NCBI GenBank assembly: GCA_017893485.1
Contig: CM030366.1
Span: 201,991,173-202,055,172, forward strand
Origin: Hemerocallis citrina
Taxonomy: Eukaryota; Streptophyta; Magnoliopsida; Asparagales; Asphodelaceae
Length of the DNA: 64,000 nt
Reading direction: 5' to 3'
This document shows positions 24,465-34,108 of the stretch, piece after piece. The notes under the pieces are model-generated. The model saw only the letters and a list, made by a program, of their open reading frames with translations. It made no database searches and was not told the DNA's origin. Position 1 is the stretch's first letter; each line of letters starts with the position of its first letter. A program made the position numbers and the translations under genes.

Positions 24465-27400
24465 ATGGAAAACACACAAACTGAAGTTGCTGCTGGGCTT
24501 ATCAGTACCCAAACTCCGGTGACCCAGAATGTGACTGCACAATCGGTTGCGGCACATTCGGTCGTTCTGCCCACGCACATAAGCGTGGGAGAAAAACCGG
24601 AGAAGTTCAATGGAACTGGGTTCAAAAAGTGGCAGGGGAAGATGCAGTTCTACCTGACCACATTGAAGCTGGACAGATTCCTCAATGAATCTGCCCCGAT
24701 GCTGGCGCCAATGGAAGCACACTCTGTTGCAGCAGTTGACGCGTGGACACAGGGCGACTACCTGTGCAGGAACTACATCCTGAATGGCCTGGTAGACTCT
24801 CTGTACAACGTCTACTGCGTCTTCAAGACATCCAAACTCCTGTGGGGGTCCCTGGAAAAGAAGTACAAAACTGAAGACGCCGGGTCCAAGAAATTTGTTG
24901 TCGGCAAATTTCTGGACTATAAGATGATTGACTCCAAAACTGTGGTGAGTCAGGTCCAAGAACTGCAGGTTATAATGCATGACATTGCTGCAGAAAACAT
25001 GACGCTGTGCGAACCATTCCAGGTTGCAGCGTTCATTGAAAAACTTCCACCTGGGTGGAAAGATTTCAAGAACTATCTCAAACACAAACGAAAGGAGATG
25101 TCTCTTGAAGACCTAATTATCAGGTTGCGAATCGAAGAAGAGAATCGCAAGGCTGAGAGGTCCTATGGAAATCAGTCCATAGAAAAGGCCAATGTGGTGG
25201 AGCATGAACAGAAGGGCAAGAAGAGGAAGTTTCAGCCACAGACCTCAAGCAAAAAGCCACTTGCAAAGAGGTTTGCAGGGAAATGCCACAAGTGTGGTAA
25301 ACTGGGGCACAAAATTTCAGAGTGCCGCAGTAAGGACAGTAATTATTCAAAAACAGGACATGTAAAAGGAAATGAAAAATCCCATGTACACATAGCTGAG
25401 AACTTGTCCACTGGTCTCTCTGACCTGGACCTCTGTGCTGTTGTTTCAGAGGTAAATCTTGTGGGGAGCAATTCTCGTGAATGGTGGTACGATACTGGGG
25501 CCACCAAGCATATCTGCTCGGACAAGGAAATGTTCACTTCCTATCAGAAGTGCAACAACGATGAACAACTGTTCATGGGAAACTCTTCCACCTCCAAAAT
25601 TGAAGGAACAGGGAAGATAGTGCTGAAAATGACTTCAGGCAAAGAACTAACACTCACAAATGTGCTGCATGTCCCAGACATTAGAAAGAACTTGATATCA
25701 GGTTCTTTGCTAAGTAAGAATGGGTTCAAAGTTGTACTTGTTTCTGATAATTTTGTACTGTCCAAGAATGGGGTATATTTGGGTAAAGGATATGTAAAGG
25801 ATGGACTGTTCAAGTTTAATGTAATGACAGTCATCCCAAAAACTATTGTTCCTGCTGTTCCCAAAGTTAATGAAATAACTCCTATTGCCTATGTTGTTGA
25901 GTCTTCTTCTGTTTGGCATGAAAGACTAGGCCATGTTAATGTAAATTCTATGCGTAGATTAGTTAACATGAATCTGCTACCAAAGTTTAAGGTAGATAAC
26001 TCAGAAAAATGTGAAGTTTGCACGGAGGCCAAACTCACTAAAACTCCATCACGTTCTGTAGAAAGAAACACAGAAACTCTAGGTCTTATTCACACAGATC
26101 TGTGTGACTTAAAATACGTGCAGACCAGAGGTGGCAAAAAATACTTTGTGACTTTTATAGACGATTGCACAAAATTCTGTTATGTATATTTGTTACATAG
26201 CAAAAATGAGGCTTTGGATAAATTCAAAGAATATAAACTTGAGGTTGAGAATCAACTTGGCAAAACGATTAAAATCGTTAGAAGTGATAGAGGAGGAGAA
26301 TATGATGCACCATTTAACATGTTCTGCTCGGAACATGGAATAGTTCATCAGACAACTGCTCCCTACTCACCCGAATCAAACGGTACAGCCGAGCGCAAAA
26401 ACCGAACTCTAAAGGAAATGATGAATGCCTTGTTGTTGAATTCTGGCTTACCCCAAAACATGTGGGGGGAAGCGTTGCTGACTGCCAACTACATTCTCAA
26501 CAAAATACCTCACAAGAAAACCGGTAAGACACCATACGAATTGTGGAAAGGTAACTTACCTTCGTATAAATACCTCAAAGTGTGGGGGTGTCTAGCAAAA
26601 GTGGCAGTACCTAACCCGAAACAGGTCACCATCGGACCTAAGACGATTGATTGCTTATTCATAGGCTACGCACACAACAGTAGTGCATATCGGTTCTTGG
26701 TATACAAATCGGATATACCGGATATTCATGTAAATACAATAATGGAATCGAGAAATGCTTCATTCTTTGAACACGTGTTTCCGTGCAAGGATACTACGTA
26801 CCCTAAACGTACACGTGAACAAGGGACTGCAAGCACTTCAGTCGATGAACCAGAACAAGATACCGATGAGCCTAGACGAAGTAAACGGGCAAGAACATCA
26901 AAATCATTTGGTCCTGACTTTGTGACGGCCTTTCTGTTAGAAAATGAGCCCAGGACGTTCAAGGAAGCCATGTCTATGCCTGATGCTCCTATGTGGAAGG
27001 AAGCAATCAAAAGTGAAATAGACTCCATTATGCAAAATCATACATGGGAGTTAGTCGATTTGCCTACTGGATGTAAAGCTCTAGGATGCAAATGGATTTT
27101 CAAACAAAAATTGAAACCAGATGGTTCAATAGAGAAGCATAAGGCTAGACTTGTGGTACAAGGATTTAGGCAAAAAGAGGGCCTAGATTTCTTCGATACA
27201 TATTCCCCAGTTACAAGAATAACATCCATAAGAATGTTGATAGCTATTGCAGCTCTACGTAACCTGGAAATACATCAAATGGATGTTAAAACTGCATTTC
27301 TAAATGGGGACTTAGAAGAAGAAATATACATGAAACAACCTGAGGGTTACGTAGTTCCTGGACAGGAAAATAAAGTGTGCAGGCTTGTAAAATCATTGTA

Positions 27401-28499
27401 CGGCCTGAAACAAGCTCCAAAGCAATGGCATGCAAAATTTGACAATGTTATGATGTCAAATGGTTTCAAAATAAATGAATGTGATAAATGTATCTACATC
27501 AAAGATACTCCAAATGGATACATTCTGGTCTGTCTATACGTAGACGACATGCTCATTATTGGAAGCAATAACGACATTATCAAACAAACTAAGAGCATGC
27601 TTAGTGGCAAGTTTGACATGAAAGACTTGGGAGTTGCAGATGTCATACTAGGAATCAAAGTCTCCAGGACATCTGAGGGGATTACTTTGTCTCAAGCTCA
27701 TTATGCTGAGAAAGTACTTGAAAGATTCAAGAATTATTCCAATGGGACAGCAAAAAGTTCCGTCGATCCAAGTCTTCACCTGTTCAAAAATACAGGCGAA
27801 AGCATATCACAACTGGAATATGCACGTGTAATTGGTAGTCTGATGTACCTAACAAATTGTACAAGACCCGACCTAGCACATTCGGTAAACGTACTGAGCC
27901 GATACACGAGTAATCCAGGACGAAGTCACTGGAAAGGAATAACTAGAGTATTGAACTACTTGCGACATACTCATAGTTATGCGCTGCATTACACCAGATA
28001 TCCAGCAGTACTGGAAGGCTACAGTGATGCCAACTGGATATCGGACTCCAAAAACTCAAAATCCACAAGTGGATATGTCTTTACACTTGGTGGTGCAGCT
28101 GTGTCATGGAAATCCTCTAAACAAACGCTATTGGCCAGATCCACCATGGAATCTGAATTCATTGCTTTAGACAAAGCGGCAGAAGAAGCAGAATGGCTTC
28201 GCAATTTTTTAGAGGATATCCCTATGTGGGAAAAACCAGTGCCTGCATTATGTGTACACTGTGACAGCCAATCGGCTATAGCACGGGCACTGAATTGCAT
28301 GTATAATGGTAAGTCTCGTCATATCAGAAGGCGACACAAAACCATTAGACACCTGCTCTCAAATGGAGTAATCTCTATAGAATATATAAAATCGGCCGAC
28401 AACCTAGCGGATCCATTTACTAAAGGTCTGTCGCGAGAGCAGGTTGTGAGATCATTAAGAGGAATGGGTTTAAAGCCTATGACGAAAGAGGATACTTGA
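24465..28499 (+). CDS. Copia-B gag-pol polyprotein, intact
   Basis: Single frame of 1344 codons from ATG 24465 (MENTQTEVAAG); the open frame extends upstream into the LTR to 24306, but MENT matches the start seen in Copia-A. Gag capsid: EKPEKFNGTGFKKWQGKMQF (24591 on), zinc knuckle CHKCGKLGHKISEC at 25284-25325. Protease: DTGA at 25491-25502. Integrase: HHCC region 25917-26035 and a D-D-E core with FIDDCTKFCYV, VRSDRGGEYDAPF and SPESNGTAERKNR. RT: WIFKQKLKPDGSIEKHKARL (27092) and the catalytic YVDD at 27537-27548. RNase H: SDANWISD, ESEFIALDKAAEEAEW and CDSQSAIA, to 28499. These copy the element's RNA and insert its DNA. Length and catalytic residues are those expected of a functional Copia polyprotein. 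Likely transcribed from the 5' LTR. Confidence 0.95.
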   Translation: MENTQTEVAAGLISTQTPVTQNVTAQSVAAHSVVLPTHISVGEKPEKFNGTGFKKWQGKMQFYLTTLKLDRFLNESAPMLAPMEAHSVAAVDAWTQGDYLCRNYILNGLVDSLYNVYCVFKTSKLLWGSLEKKYKTEDAGSKKFVVGKFLDYKMIDSKTVVSQVQELQVIMHDIAAENMTLCEPFQVAAFIEKLPPGWKDFKNYLKHKRKEMSLEDLIIRLRIEEENRKAERSYGNQSIEKANVVEHEQKGKKRKFQPQTSSKKPLAKRFAGKCHKCGKLGHKISECRSKDSNYSKTGHVKGNEKSHVHIAENLSTGLSDLDLCAVVSEVNLVGSNSREWWYDTGATKHICSDKEMFTSYQKCNNDEQLFMGNSSTSKIEGTGKIVLKMTSGKELTLTNVLHVPDIRKNLISGSLLSKNGFKVVLVSDNFVLSKNGVYLGKGYVKDGLFKFNVMTVIPKTIVPAVPKVNEITPIAYVVESSSVWHERLGHVNVNSMRRLVNMNLLPKFKVDNSEKCEVCTEAKLTKTPSRSVERNTETLGLIHTDLCDLKYVQTRGGKKYFVTFIDDCTKFCYVYLLHSKNEALDKFKEYKLEVENQLGKTIKIVRSDRGGEYDAPFNMFCSEHGIVHQTTAPYSPESNGTAERKNRTLKEMMNALLLNSGLPQNMWGEALLTANYILNKIPHKKTGKTPYELWKGNLPSYKYLKVWGCLAKVAVPNPKQVTIGPKTIDCLFIGYAHNSSAYRFLVYKSDIPDIHVNTIMESRNASFFEHVFPCKDTTYPKRTREQGTASTSVDEPEQDTDEPRRSKRARTSKSFGPDFVTAFLLENEPRTFKEAMSMPDAPMWKEAIKSEIDSIMQNHTWELVDLPTGCKALGCKWIFKQKLKPDGSIEKHKARLVVQGFRQKEGLDFFDTYSPVTRITSIRMLIAIAALRNLEIHQMDVKTAFLNGDLEEEIYMKQPEGYVVPGQENKVCRLVKSLYGLKQAPKQWHAKFDNVMMSNGFKINECDKCIYIKDTPNGYILVCLYVDDMLIIGSNNDIIKQTKSMLSGKFDMKDLGVADVILGIKVSRTSEGITLSQAHYAEKVLERFKNYSNGTAKSSVDPSLHLFKNTGESISQLEYARVIGSLMYLTNCTRPDLAHSVNVLSRYTSNPGRSHWKGITRVLNYLRHTHSYALHYTRYPAVLEGYSDANWISDSKNSKSTSGYVFTLGGAAVSWKSSKQTLLARSTMESEFIALDKAAEEAEWLRNFLEDIPMWEKPVPALCVHCDSQSAIARALNCMYNGKSRHIRRRHKTIRHLLSNGVISIEYIKSADNLADPFTKGLSREQVVRSLRGMGLKPMTKEDT

Positions 28500-29100
28500 T
28501 GGAAACCCTACTTAGAAATTGGAGATCCCAAGATCTAGGTTCAAAGGGACAACCAAATCTTGTTGAATCAACGAAAGCACTTAGAGATTAACATCTCATA
28601 CCCATTCTTAGGATGACAAAACAAGTGCTGCCTGCAAATAGTTAGGATAAGCTTGGCTTTTAATGATTCCCATAGCTTTGAAATAAAAGTGGAGTATAGC
28701 AGGATACTCTTTATGGGAAATCACCTTGTGAGTGTGAAATGGGGCCGTTTCTAGGAGAATGAAGAGAGGCTACATTCTCCAAGTTCACTCATGATTAACC
28801 AGGGATGTTCAAGGCCAAAATGAACACAACAAGAGAACTTGGTTCTGTGAGGAGATGAAACTGTGTGATAGTTATTGTCTAGGTTCACATGAACGTCCGG
28901 GTAGTTCAAGACATCATGATCACTACCTGGTCAAGTGAATCCGATAGCTAATTACTAAGGGTGGTTCAAAGTTGAAAAATTACTACCATTCCTGATGCAG
29001 TGATTTTCCAATTGTACTCTCAGAGTCTTTCTGTCATGTTTTTTGTTTTTCTGTCGTGTCTGGATTACATGGTCTGGTAATTTCTATTCATGTGGGGGAT
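28500..29100 (+). other. Copia-B 3' untranslated region and polypurine tract
   Basis: About 600 bp without an ORF, related to 20930-21501 of Copia-A (shared GGAGATCCCAAGATCTAGGT at 28520 and 20961). It ends in the purine tract GTGGGGGA just before the 3' LTR. Confidence 0.8.
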
Positions 29101-29471
29101 TGTTGGAATTAGTTTTTGCAGTTTTCCGGGCCGGATTCCGGCGAGCTCCGGCCACCGGCGGCGCCGGAAAATGAGTGGATTGCGATCCTCTCGTCGAGTA
29201 CTATTCCGTAGTATACTCACTTGCCAAAAACCAATTCCGTATGAATGAGAAATGTTGATCCAAAGTTGGGTACTTGAAAGGTACCAACTTAACAAATGGA
29301 TAGTCCCATATCGGAAATTGGGAAAGATTTTTACTAGTATATATACTAGAAAACTGGACTAGAGGGCGTGGCCCGGGGGTTACCACTAACGTGTAGTGGA
29401 GAGAGGACTTAGCCAAAATGACAAACACACACGCGCGCACGCGCGCGCGCGCGCGCCCGGCCCGGCCCGGC

Positions 29472-29508
<37 letters not shown>

Positions 29509-30206
29509 GGCTCGGCTCGGCTCGGCTCGGCTCGGCTCGGCTCGGCTCGGCTCGGCTCGGCTCGGCTCGGCTCGGCTCGGCTCGGCTCGGTCCGGTCCGG
29601 TCCGGTCCGGTCCGGTCCGGTCCGGTCCGGTCCGGTCCGGTCCGGTCCGGTCCGGTCCGGTCCGGTCCGGTCCGGTCTGGCTTAAATTTTTAATTTTTTT
29701 GCCCAGACAGCCTTTTCCCCTACTGAACTGAAAAGACTTTTCAGATTCAGTAACTGAGGCCATTACTCTGTAACAGCAGAGTAATGGCTCACCAGTTACT
29801 AAACTGAAGAGTCCCCATTACTCTGCTGTTACAGAGTAATGGCTGCTGAACAGTCTCCAGTCCAACTCTTATACCCAGACATCAGCTCCCAAACAGATAC
29901 AGAAAATTTTTCCACTTGAGTCTTCCTCTTCTTCTTCCTCTACTCTGAGTCCAGGGTCTGTCAACTGAGAGTACACACAGACAGCAGTTCGTTGTCTCTG
30001 AAGCAAGGGTGCCGCATTCTTCAGAGAAGGTACAGTTGTATCCTGGGAAGCGATTTGCCGGAAACCGTCGCACTACGGGGCAAATTCTGCTTTAAGGACA
30101 GAGATTCTTAAAATCTCGACTCTGTACAAGTTTATTACTTACTGTTTTCATTTCTGTATTTGAATTCTTCACAACTTTGCTAGAATTTCTTATTCAGGTT
30201 CTAACA
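29101..30206 (+). repeat. Copia-B 3' LTR
   Basis: 1106 bp. It is about 170 bp longer than the 5' LTR, entirely because of the simple-sequence tract at 29429-29680. Confidence 0.93.
29429..29680 (+). repeat. Compound GC-rich microsatellite in the 3' LTR
   Basis: In order: (CG)n, (CCCGG)n, about 5 (CTCCGG), 17 (CTCGG) at 29506-29590, then 17 (TCCGG) at 29591-29675. ORFs read through it on both strands (GSARL/RSGPV and RAEPS/RTGPD repeats) are by-products of the repeat. Confidence 0.95.
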
Positions 30207-30555
30207 TCTATAAGTACCTCATTCAGTAGCTGTGATTAACAAGTTCGTAGAGTTTGTTAATAACTGTAGAAACCTAGAACAATATACATTTTGGGATGGA
30301 GGAAGTGAATAACTTTCTTTGTTGCACTTTTAAGATGTGATTTATTTAATCATGGTTAGGAAAGAAATGCCAAGTTTCAGAATCGTGTGAAGATATATGC
30401 AGGGACTTCGTGTTGAACGCATGGAATTTCATGACCCTGGACACATATATTATGATACGTATTGGGATGAAAAACCTAATAATTATCAAGCTCGCTTACA
30501 ATTAAACCAAAGGAAATCATTTATTAAGCCAAAGGAAATCACATTTTCATTCTTA
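30207..30555 (+). other. Mutator-like element core with an exon-like fragment
   Basis: With 23340-23399 this is the only part of the element that is not the tandem unit or a later insertion. After ATGCAG at 30397-30402 a frame reads GLRVERMEFHDPGHIYYDTY and on towards 30475; its sequence looks more like protein than the surroundings, but I do not recognise it. It may be a captured host fragment. No transposase is seen. Confidence 0.3.
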
Positions 30556-31204
30556 TAATAATTATCAAGCTCTTCAATTTCATATTTGGATATAAAGATC
30601 ACTTTCAATTCTCCAAATTAAGTTGAATAATGTAGAAACAGATCTTATAAGATCTAATTAATTTATAAGGAATTATAATATTTTTTTCAACTTTTATTTC
30701 ACGAAAAACTCAAAAAAAAACGAATTAAAAAAATGGGAAAGGCCGGATTCGAACCCAGACCCAACAGCCCCCGCCAATGAACAGTAACAACCCTAAAACG
30801 CCCCCACTGACCACTAAGGCCTGAGTGACTAACCAATATGAATTGAGGCTTAAATTCTTAAGTGATTGCTCTCTGATATTAGGAAACAATCAAAAAGTAT
30901 AAAACTCAGAGCCTACCAAGACTCGAACCCAAGATCAACTTCTCCGCCCATGAACATGACTAAAGCGCACCCATTGACCACTAAGGCCTGAGTGACAATC
31001 GCTTTTTGAAAAAGCAATTGCGGTTAAAACCAAATCTTTTTTTCAGAAAGCGAGTGTAGGCTTTCGAAAATCAAAAGCCTCACACTCACTTTCTGAAAAA
31101 GCGATGAGATTTTAACCACACTCGCGACAGTTTAGGAATTTTAAAAAAAAGTAGGGCAATTTGGGAAAAACTTTCAAAAAGTGGGACAGTTTGGGAAAAA
31201 ATTC
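30556..31204 (-). repeat. Right terminal inverted repeat of the Mutator-like element
   Basis: Reverse complement of the left arm, including the AGAAAGCGAGTG palindromes near 31045 and both tRNA-like modules. Similarity to the internal tandem unit extends a little further in, to about 30505. Confidence 0.85.
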
Positions 31205-31213
31205 CTGCTAATG

Positions 31214-31701
31214 AAGAGATCCCCAGCTAGGCTGAGAAACAGCCTGTTCTGAAAAAATCAGGACCAATCCCAACTCTCGCTTTTAATAGAGGACGAGATA
31301 TAACTCTAGCTTGTCAGAACTGAGCTGAAATCCACCACTAGTCACCGTCATCAACATCACCATCACCATCACCATCATCATCGAGAACCAAAAATGAGAA
31401 CAAATAACAGTGCTAACAAGGCTGGATCAACGTATCAGCACTAAACCTATACCAAACTATGATCTCTATGCAAAATTACACCAGCGAAAAAGCGTGCACG
31501 TGTTGAGAAAATTACCGCTGGTCCTTTGGCTCTGCCCCGTCCCATTTCTTCCATTCATCGGAATTGCATTGTGGGCAGGGCGCGTTGACCGAGATTTGAT
31601 CAACTCGAAGTGGCACGAGCCGGGTGTGAATACTCTGACCCTCTTCTCTGGTGTGCCCAGTAAGCCACTAAGCCGAATATGGAGTTTGAAAGTGAAGGAT
31701 A
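31214..31701 (+). other. Sequence downstream of gene A, ATC/ACC repeat
   Basis: Continuation of gene A's 3' flank after the Mutator-like insertion. It contains an (ATCACC)n-like microsatellite at 31339-31383. An ORF at 31410-31841 (+) runs into a MITE and has no recognisable domain. Confidence 0.4.
31516..31647 (-). CDS. Possible host exon with a CxxC pair (unidentified)
   Basis: On the minus strand, CACACCAG ends at 31648 (acceptor-like), then 132 bases are open, then GT follows (31515-31514, GTAATTTTC). The frame reads 43 full codons including LVPLRVDQISVNAPCPQCNS and EWKKWDGAEPKDQ, with one split codon at each end, so the lengths are consistent with an internal exon. A C-P-Q-C pair suggests half of a zinc ribbon. 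I do not recognise the protein. The upstream intron would be the degenerate repeat at 31648-34195. It would be convergent with gene A. It could be chance. Confidence 0.3.
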
Positions 31702-31709
31702 TAGGTAGG

Positions 31710-31906
31710 CAGGGCCGGCCCCACCTTGAGGCGGCCGCCTCAAGCCCCCGAATTTTTTGCAATTTTAGAGGGCCCAAATTTGTATTTTCTTGTAAATATA
31801 GGCACATATTTTTGCACGTAAAAAAAATATATTGTTATTAGGGACTCCAAAAAATAATTATTTGGGTCTTTCACCTCGGGCCCCCGGGAATTCAGGGCCG
31901 GCCCTG
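31710..31906 (+). mobile_element. hAT-type MITE, 197 bp
   Basis: TIR CAGGGCCGGCCC...GGGCCGGCCCTG with perfect 8-bp duplication TAGGTAGG (31702-31709, 31907-31914). It has exactly the same length as the copy at 9205 and shares GGCGGCCGCCT near one end. Confidence 0.92.
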
Positions 31907-32384
31907 TAGGTAGGAACAAACGTGGTGATGCACCCAGTAAGGCACTGAGCCGGATGGGAAGTTTGGAAGGGAAAGATAGAGGTAGGAAAAAAGTGATGAT
32001 AAACCCTATCAGCTACCAAGCCGAATAGGGAGTTTTAAGTTTTAAAGGGAAAAACAGAGGTAGGAACAGAGTGGGAGTTTTAAGTTTTAAAGGGAAAGAG
32101 AGAGGTAGGATCAGTGTTGAAGGTTCGGTCGGTTCTAATAAGAGCATCCACTATGTCTGTTAAAAATCTAAAATATAGATATTTTGACCAAAAATCCGCC
32201 ACTATCGTTGGCCAAATACTTACTTTTTGTCAAAATCATAAACAATGCATTGCCATATATAGCAGGGTGAAATAGCAATTGCAAAATATAGAAGACGGAA
32301 GATGATGATCTTCCGTCTTTCAAATATTTTCAATTATTTGCAATATTAAATTAAGACAGATGAAAAATCTTCTTTCGTCTGAAG

Positions 32385-32912
32385 TAGCATTGGTATAAAT
32401 ACCCGAAACCCGGATCCGACCCGGACCCGAGCCGACATTGGACCGGAACCGACCTGGCCTATCTGGGTCCGGGTCCAGGTCCGAGTCCGGGTCCTAAAAT
32501 GGGACTCGCTGTAGTTTTGGGTCCGGGTCCGTGTCCGGGTCCGCTCAAAAGAGACCCGACCCGGACCCGGACCTGGATCAGGACCCGGACCCGTTAAAAA
32601 AACCGCGAACATAAAAATAAATATTCTATCCTCATCCCTCCCCCCATTCCTTCTCAATTCTAAAACCTTCTCTTCCAAACTCAAAACTCATCATGCCTTT
32701 TTCTTCTCTCTTCTATTCTAAATCATCCACTTGCCGCCTTCGCTCGCTGCTCACACTTCCGCTACTACCCAAATGGGTAGGAATATTTTAATAAGACCCG
32801 GACCCAAAACCGGACCCGGTCCTCACAGGTTCGAGTCCAATTTTTCGACTCGTAGGGGACCGAGTTCGTGTCCGGGAAGTGAAGGACCCGACCCGACCCG
32901 ATACCAATGCTA
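32385..32912. mobile_element. hAT-type MITE rich in GGACCCG repeats
   Basis: TIR TAGCATTGGTAT/ATACCAATGCTA with perfect 8-bp duplication GTCTGAAG (32377-32384, 32913-32920). Both arms are built from CCCGGAC/GTCCGGG repeats around a unique centre. ORFs across it are repeat artefacts. Confidence 0.88.
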
Positions 32913-33249
32913 GTCTGAAGAGTATGAATGGTCAAAAATTCCGCCTGTTTTTTTTAAATTAAAATGGAGCCGTCCTTCTCTTTTCTATTTTGTCGTCATT
33001 TTTTTAAATGGAAAAGAGATATGGGAAAGAGACAGGTAATTTTGTCCCCATTCACTTTTTGTCCTTTTCTAAAAAAAAAATAATAAATAAATAATAAATA
33101 ATATACCCAAACGGAAGATGATCTTACGACTGGGTATATATTTTTTTTTTTACAAATTCCCCAGACGGAAGATCATCATCCATCCGGATAATTTTTTTTA
33201 TTTTTTATTTAATTAATCGCGCGACCAGACAGAAGATCTTCTTCCATCT

Positions 33250-33250
<1 letters not shown>

Positions 33251-33331
<81 letters not shown>
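33251..33331. repeat. (CT)n(TA)n microsatellite
   Basis: About 31 bases of CT followed by about 48 of TA. Confidence 0.98.
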
Positions 33332-33335
<4 letters not shown>

Positions 33336-33782
33336 TATTGTCAAACGGGATATGATCTTTCGTCTATCAAAGTTTGGGTATTAAAAAAATTATTTATTTT
33401 ATTAGACGGAGAATGTTCTTCCGTTTGTATATTTTATTATTTTTTAAACCCAAATTTTGACTTTAACGATAGCAACGCAACTCTTCTATTTCCATTTTTC
33501 TATTGCCAAATACCTATAATATAACAGCAACGATAGTAGATGCGCTAAGCCAGACAGTTTGGAAGGGAAAGATAAGAGGTAGGAATAGTAGACTAGAATA
33601 GTAATCTAGGAACAGTGTTGAAGGTTCGGTCGGGTCTAATAAGTAATGAGCCAGGCTGTTTGAAAGGGAAAGATAAGAGCTAGGAATAGTAGTCTTGAAT
33701 AGTAATCTAATGGGTGCAGATAGGTATAGTAGTAATCTGTTTATTGCTTTTACATATATATTGAATTTATTGCTTATATATA

Positions 33783-34108
33783 TCTCTACTATTATAATGG
33801 GAAATGGCCTTAGTGTCAGCGACTGTCATTTTGAAGACAGCATATGCAACGCACGTGTTGACAAAATGACCCACTTTAGTAAATATTTTCGGTTGTGGGC
33901 CTGTTTGGTAAATATTTTTGGCAGTGGATCAGATTGGAAATTGTTTTCTTTTGGGTTATGGCCTAACTGTGGTAAATATTTTCGGAAGTATACCAGATTG
34001 GTAAATATATTTCAAAAGTGGATCAGTTTGGAAATTATTTTCTTTTTTACCTTACTCATTATCCCTACAGTTTTTACCACGTGCACGTATGCACGTGTCT
34101 AATACTAG
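33783..34108 (+). mobile_element. Short non-autonomous Helitron
   Basis: Begins TCTCTACTATTATAATGGG after an A and ends CTAG before a T. The hairpin ACGTGCA..TGCACGT (34079-34095) lies about ten bases before the end. TC start, CTRR end, 3' hairpin and A/T insertion are Helitron hallmarks. Confidence 0.75.

Larger units (their letters stand above)
23400..30206 (+). mobile_element. Copia-B, young intact Ty1-copia element (6.8 kb)
   Basis: LTRs TGTTGGAATT...GGTTCTAACA with a perfect 5-bp duplication TCTAT (23395-23399, 30207-30211). Outside one simple-sequence tract I find only one substitution between the LTRs (23459 A versus 29160 G). The gag-pol frame is uninterrupted. All parts needed for autonomous retrotransposition are present, and the near-identical LTRs point to a recent insertion. 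Confidence 0.95.
9528..31204. mobile_element. Giant nested Mutator-like element (21.7 kb)
   Basis: Perfect 9-bp duplication CTGCTAATG at 9519-9527 and 31205-31213. Ends GAATTTTTTTCCAAACTG and its inverse begin long terminal inverted repeats of about 650-675 bp (9528-10202, 30556-31204). Nine-base duplications with long inverted repeats are the Mutator superfamily pattern. No MuDR-type transposase is visible, so it was non-autonomous. Most of its length is later insertions (solo LTR, two Copia elements); without them it is about 4.5-5 kb. Confidence 0.8.
32142..33545. mobile_element. TAA-flanked element with palindrome array (Harbinger-like)
   Basis: Ends GAGCATCCACTAT and ATAGTAGATGCGC with TAA on each side (32139-32141, 33546-33548). 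A 3-bp TAA/TWA duplication is the PIF/Harbinger pattern. Internal dyads include AGACGGAAGAT..ATCTTCCGTCT (32293-32318) and looser versions near 32354, 33111, 33160, 33228, 33343 and 33400. Carries a nested hAT element and a CT/TA microsatellite. No transposase. Confidence 0.65.

Noticed and set aside
29396..29763. ORFs on both strands encoding GSARL/RSGPV or RAEPS/RTGPD repeats
   Set aside because: They are the pentamer microsatellite read in frames; the 5' LTR copy has no such protein.
31410..31841. 143-codon ORF on the + strand
   Set aside because: It runs into the 197-bp MITE and has no domain; the opposite strand looks more exon-like.
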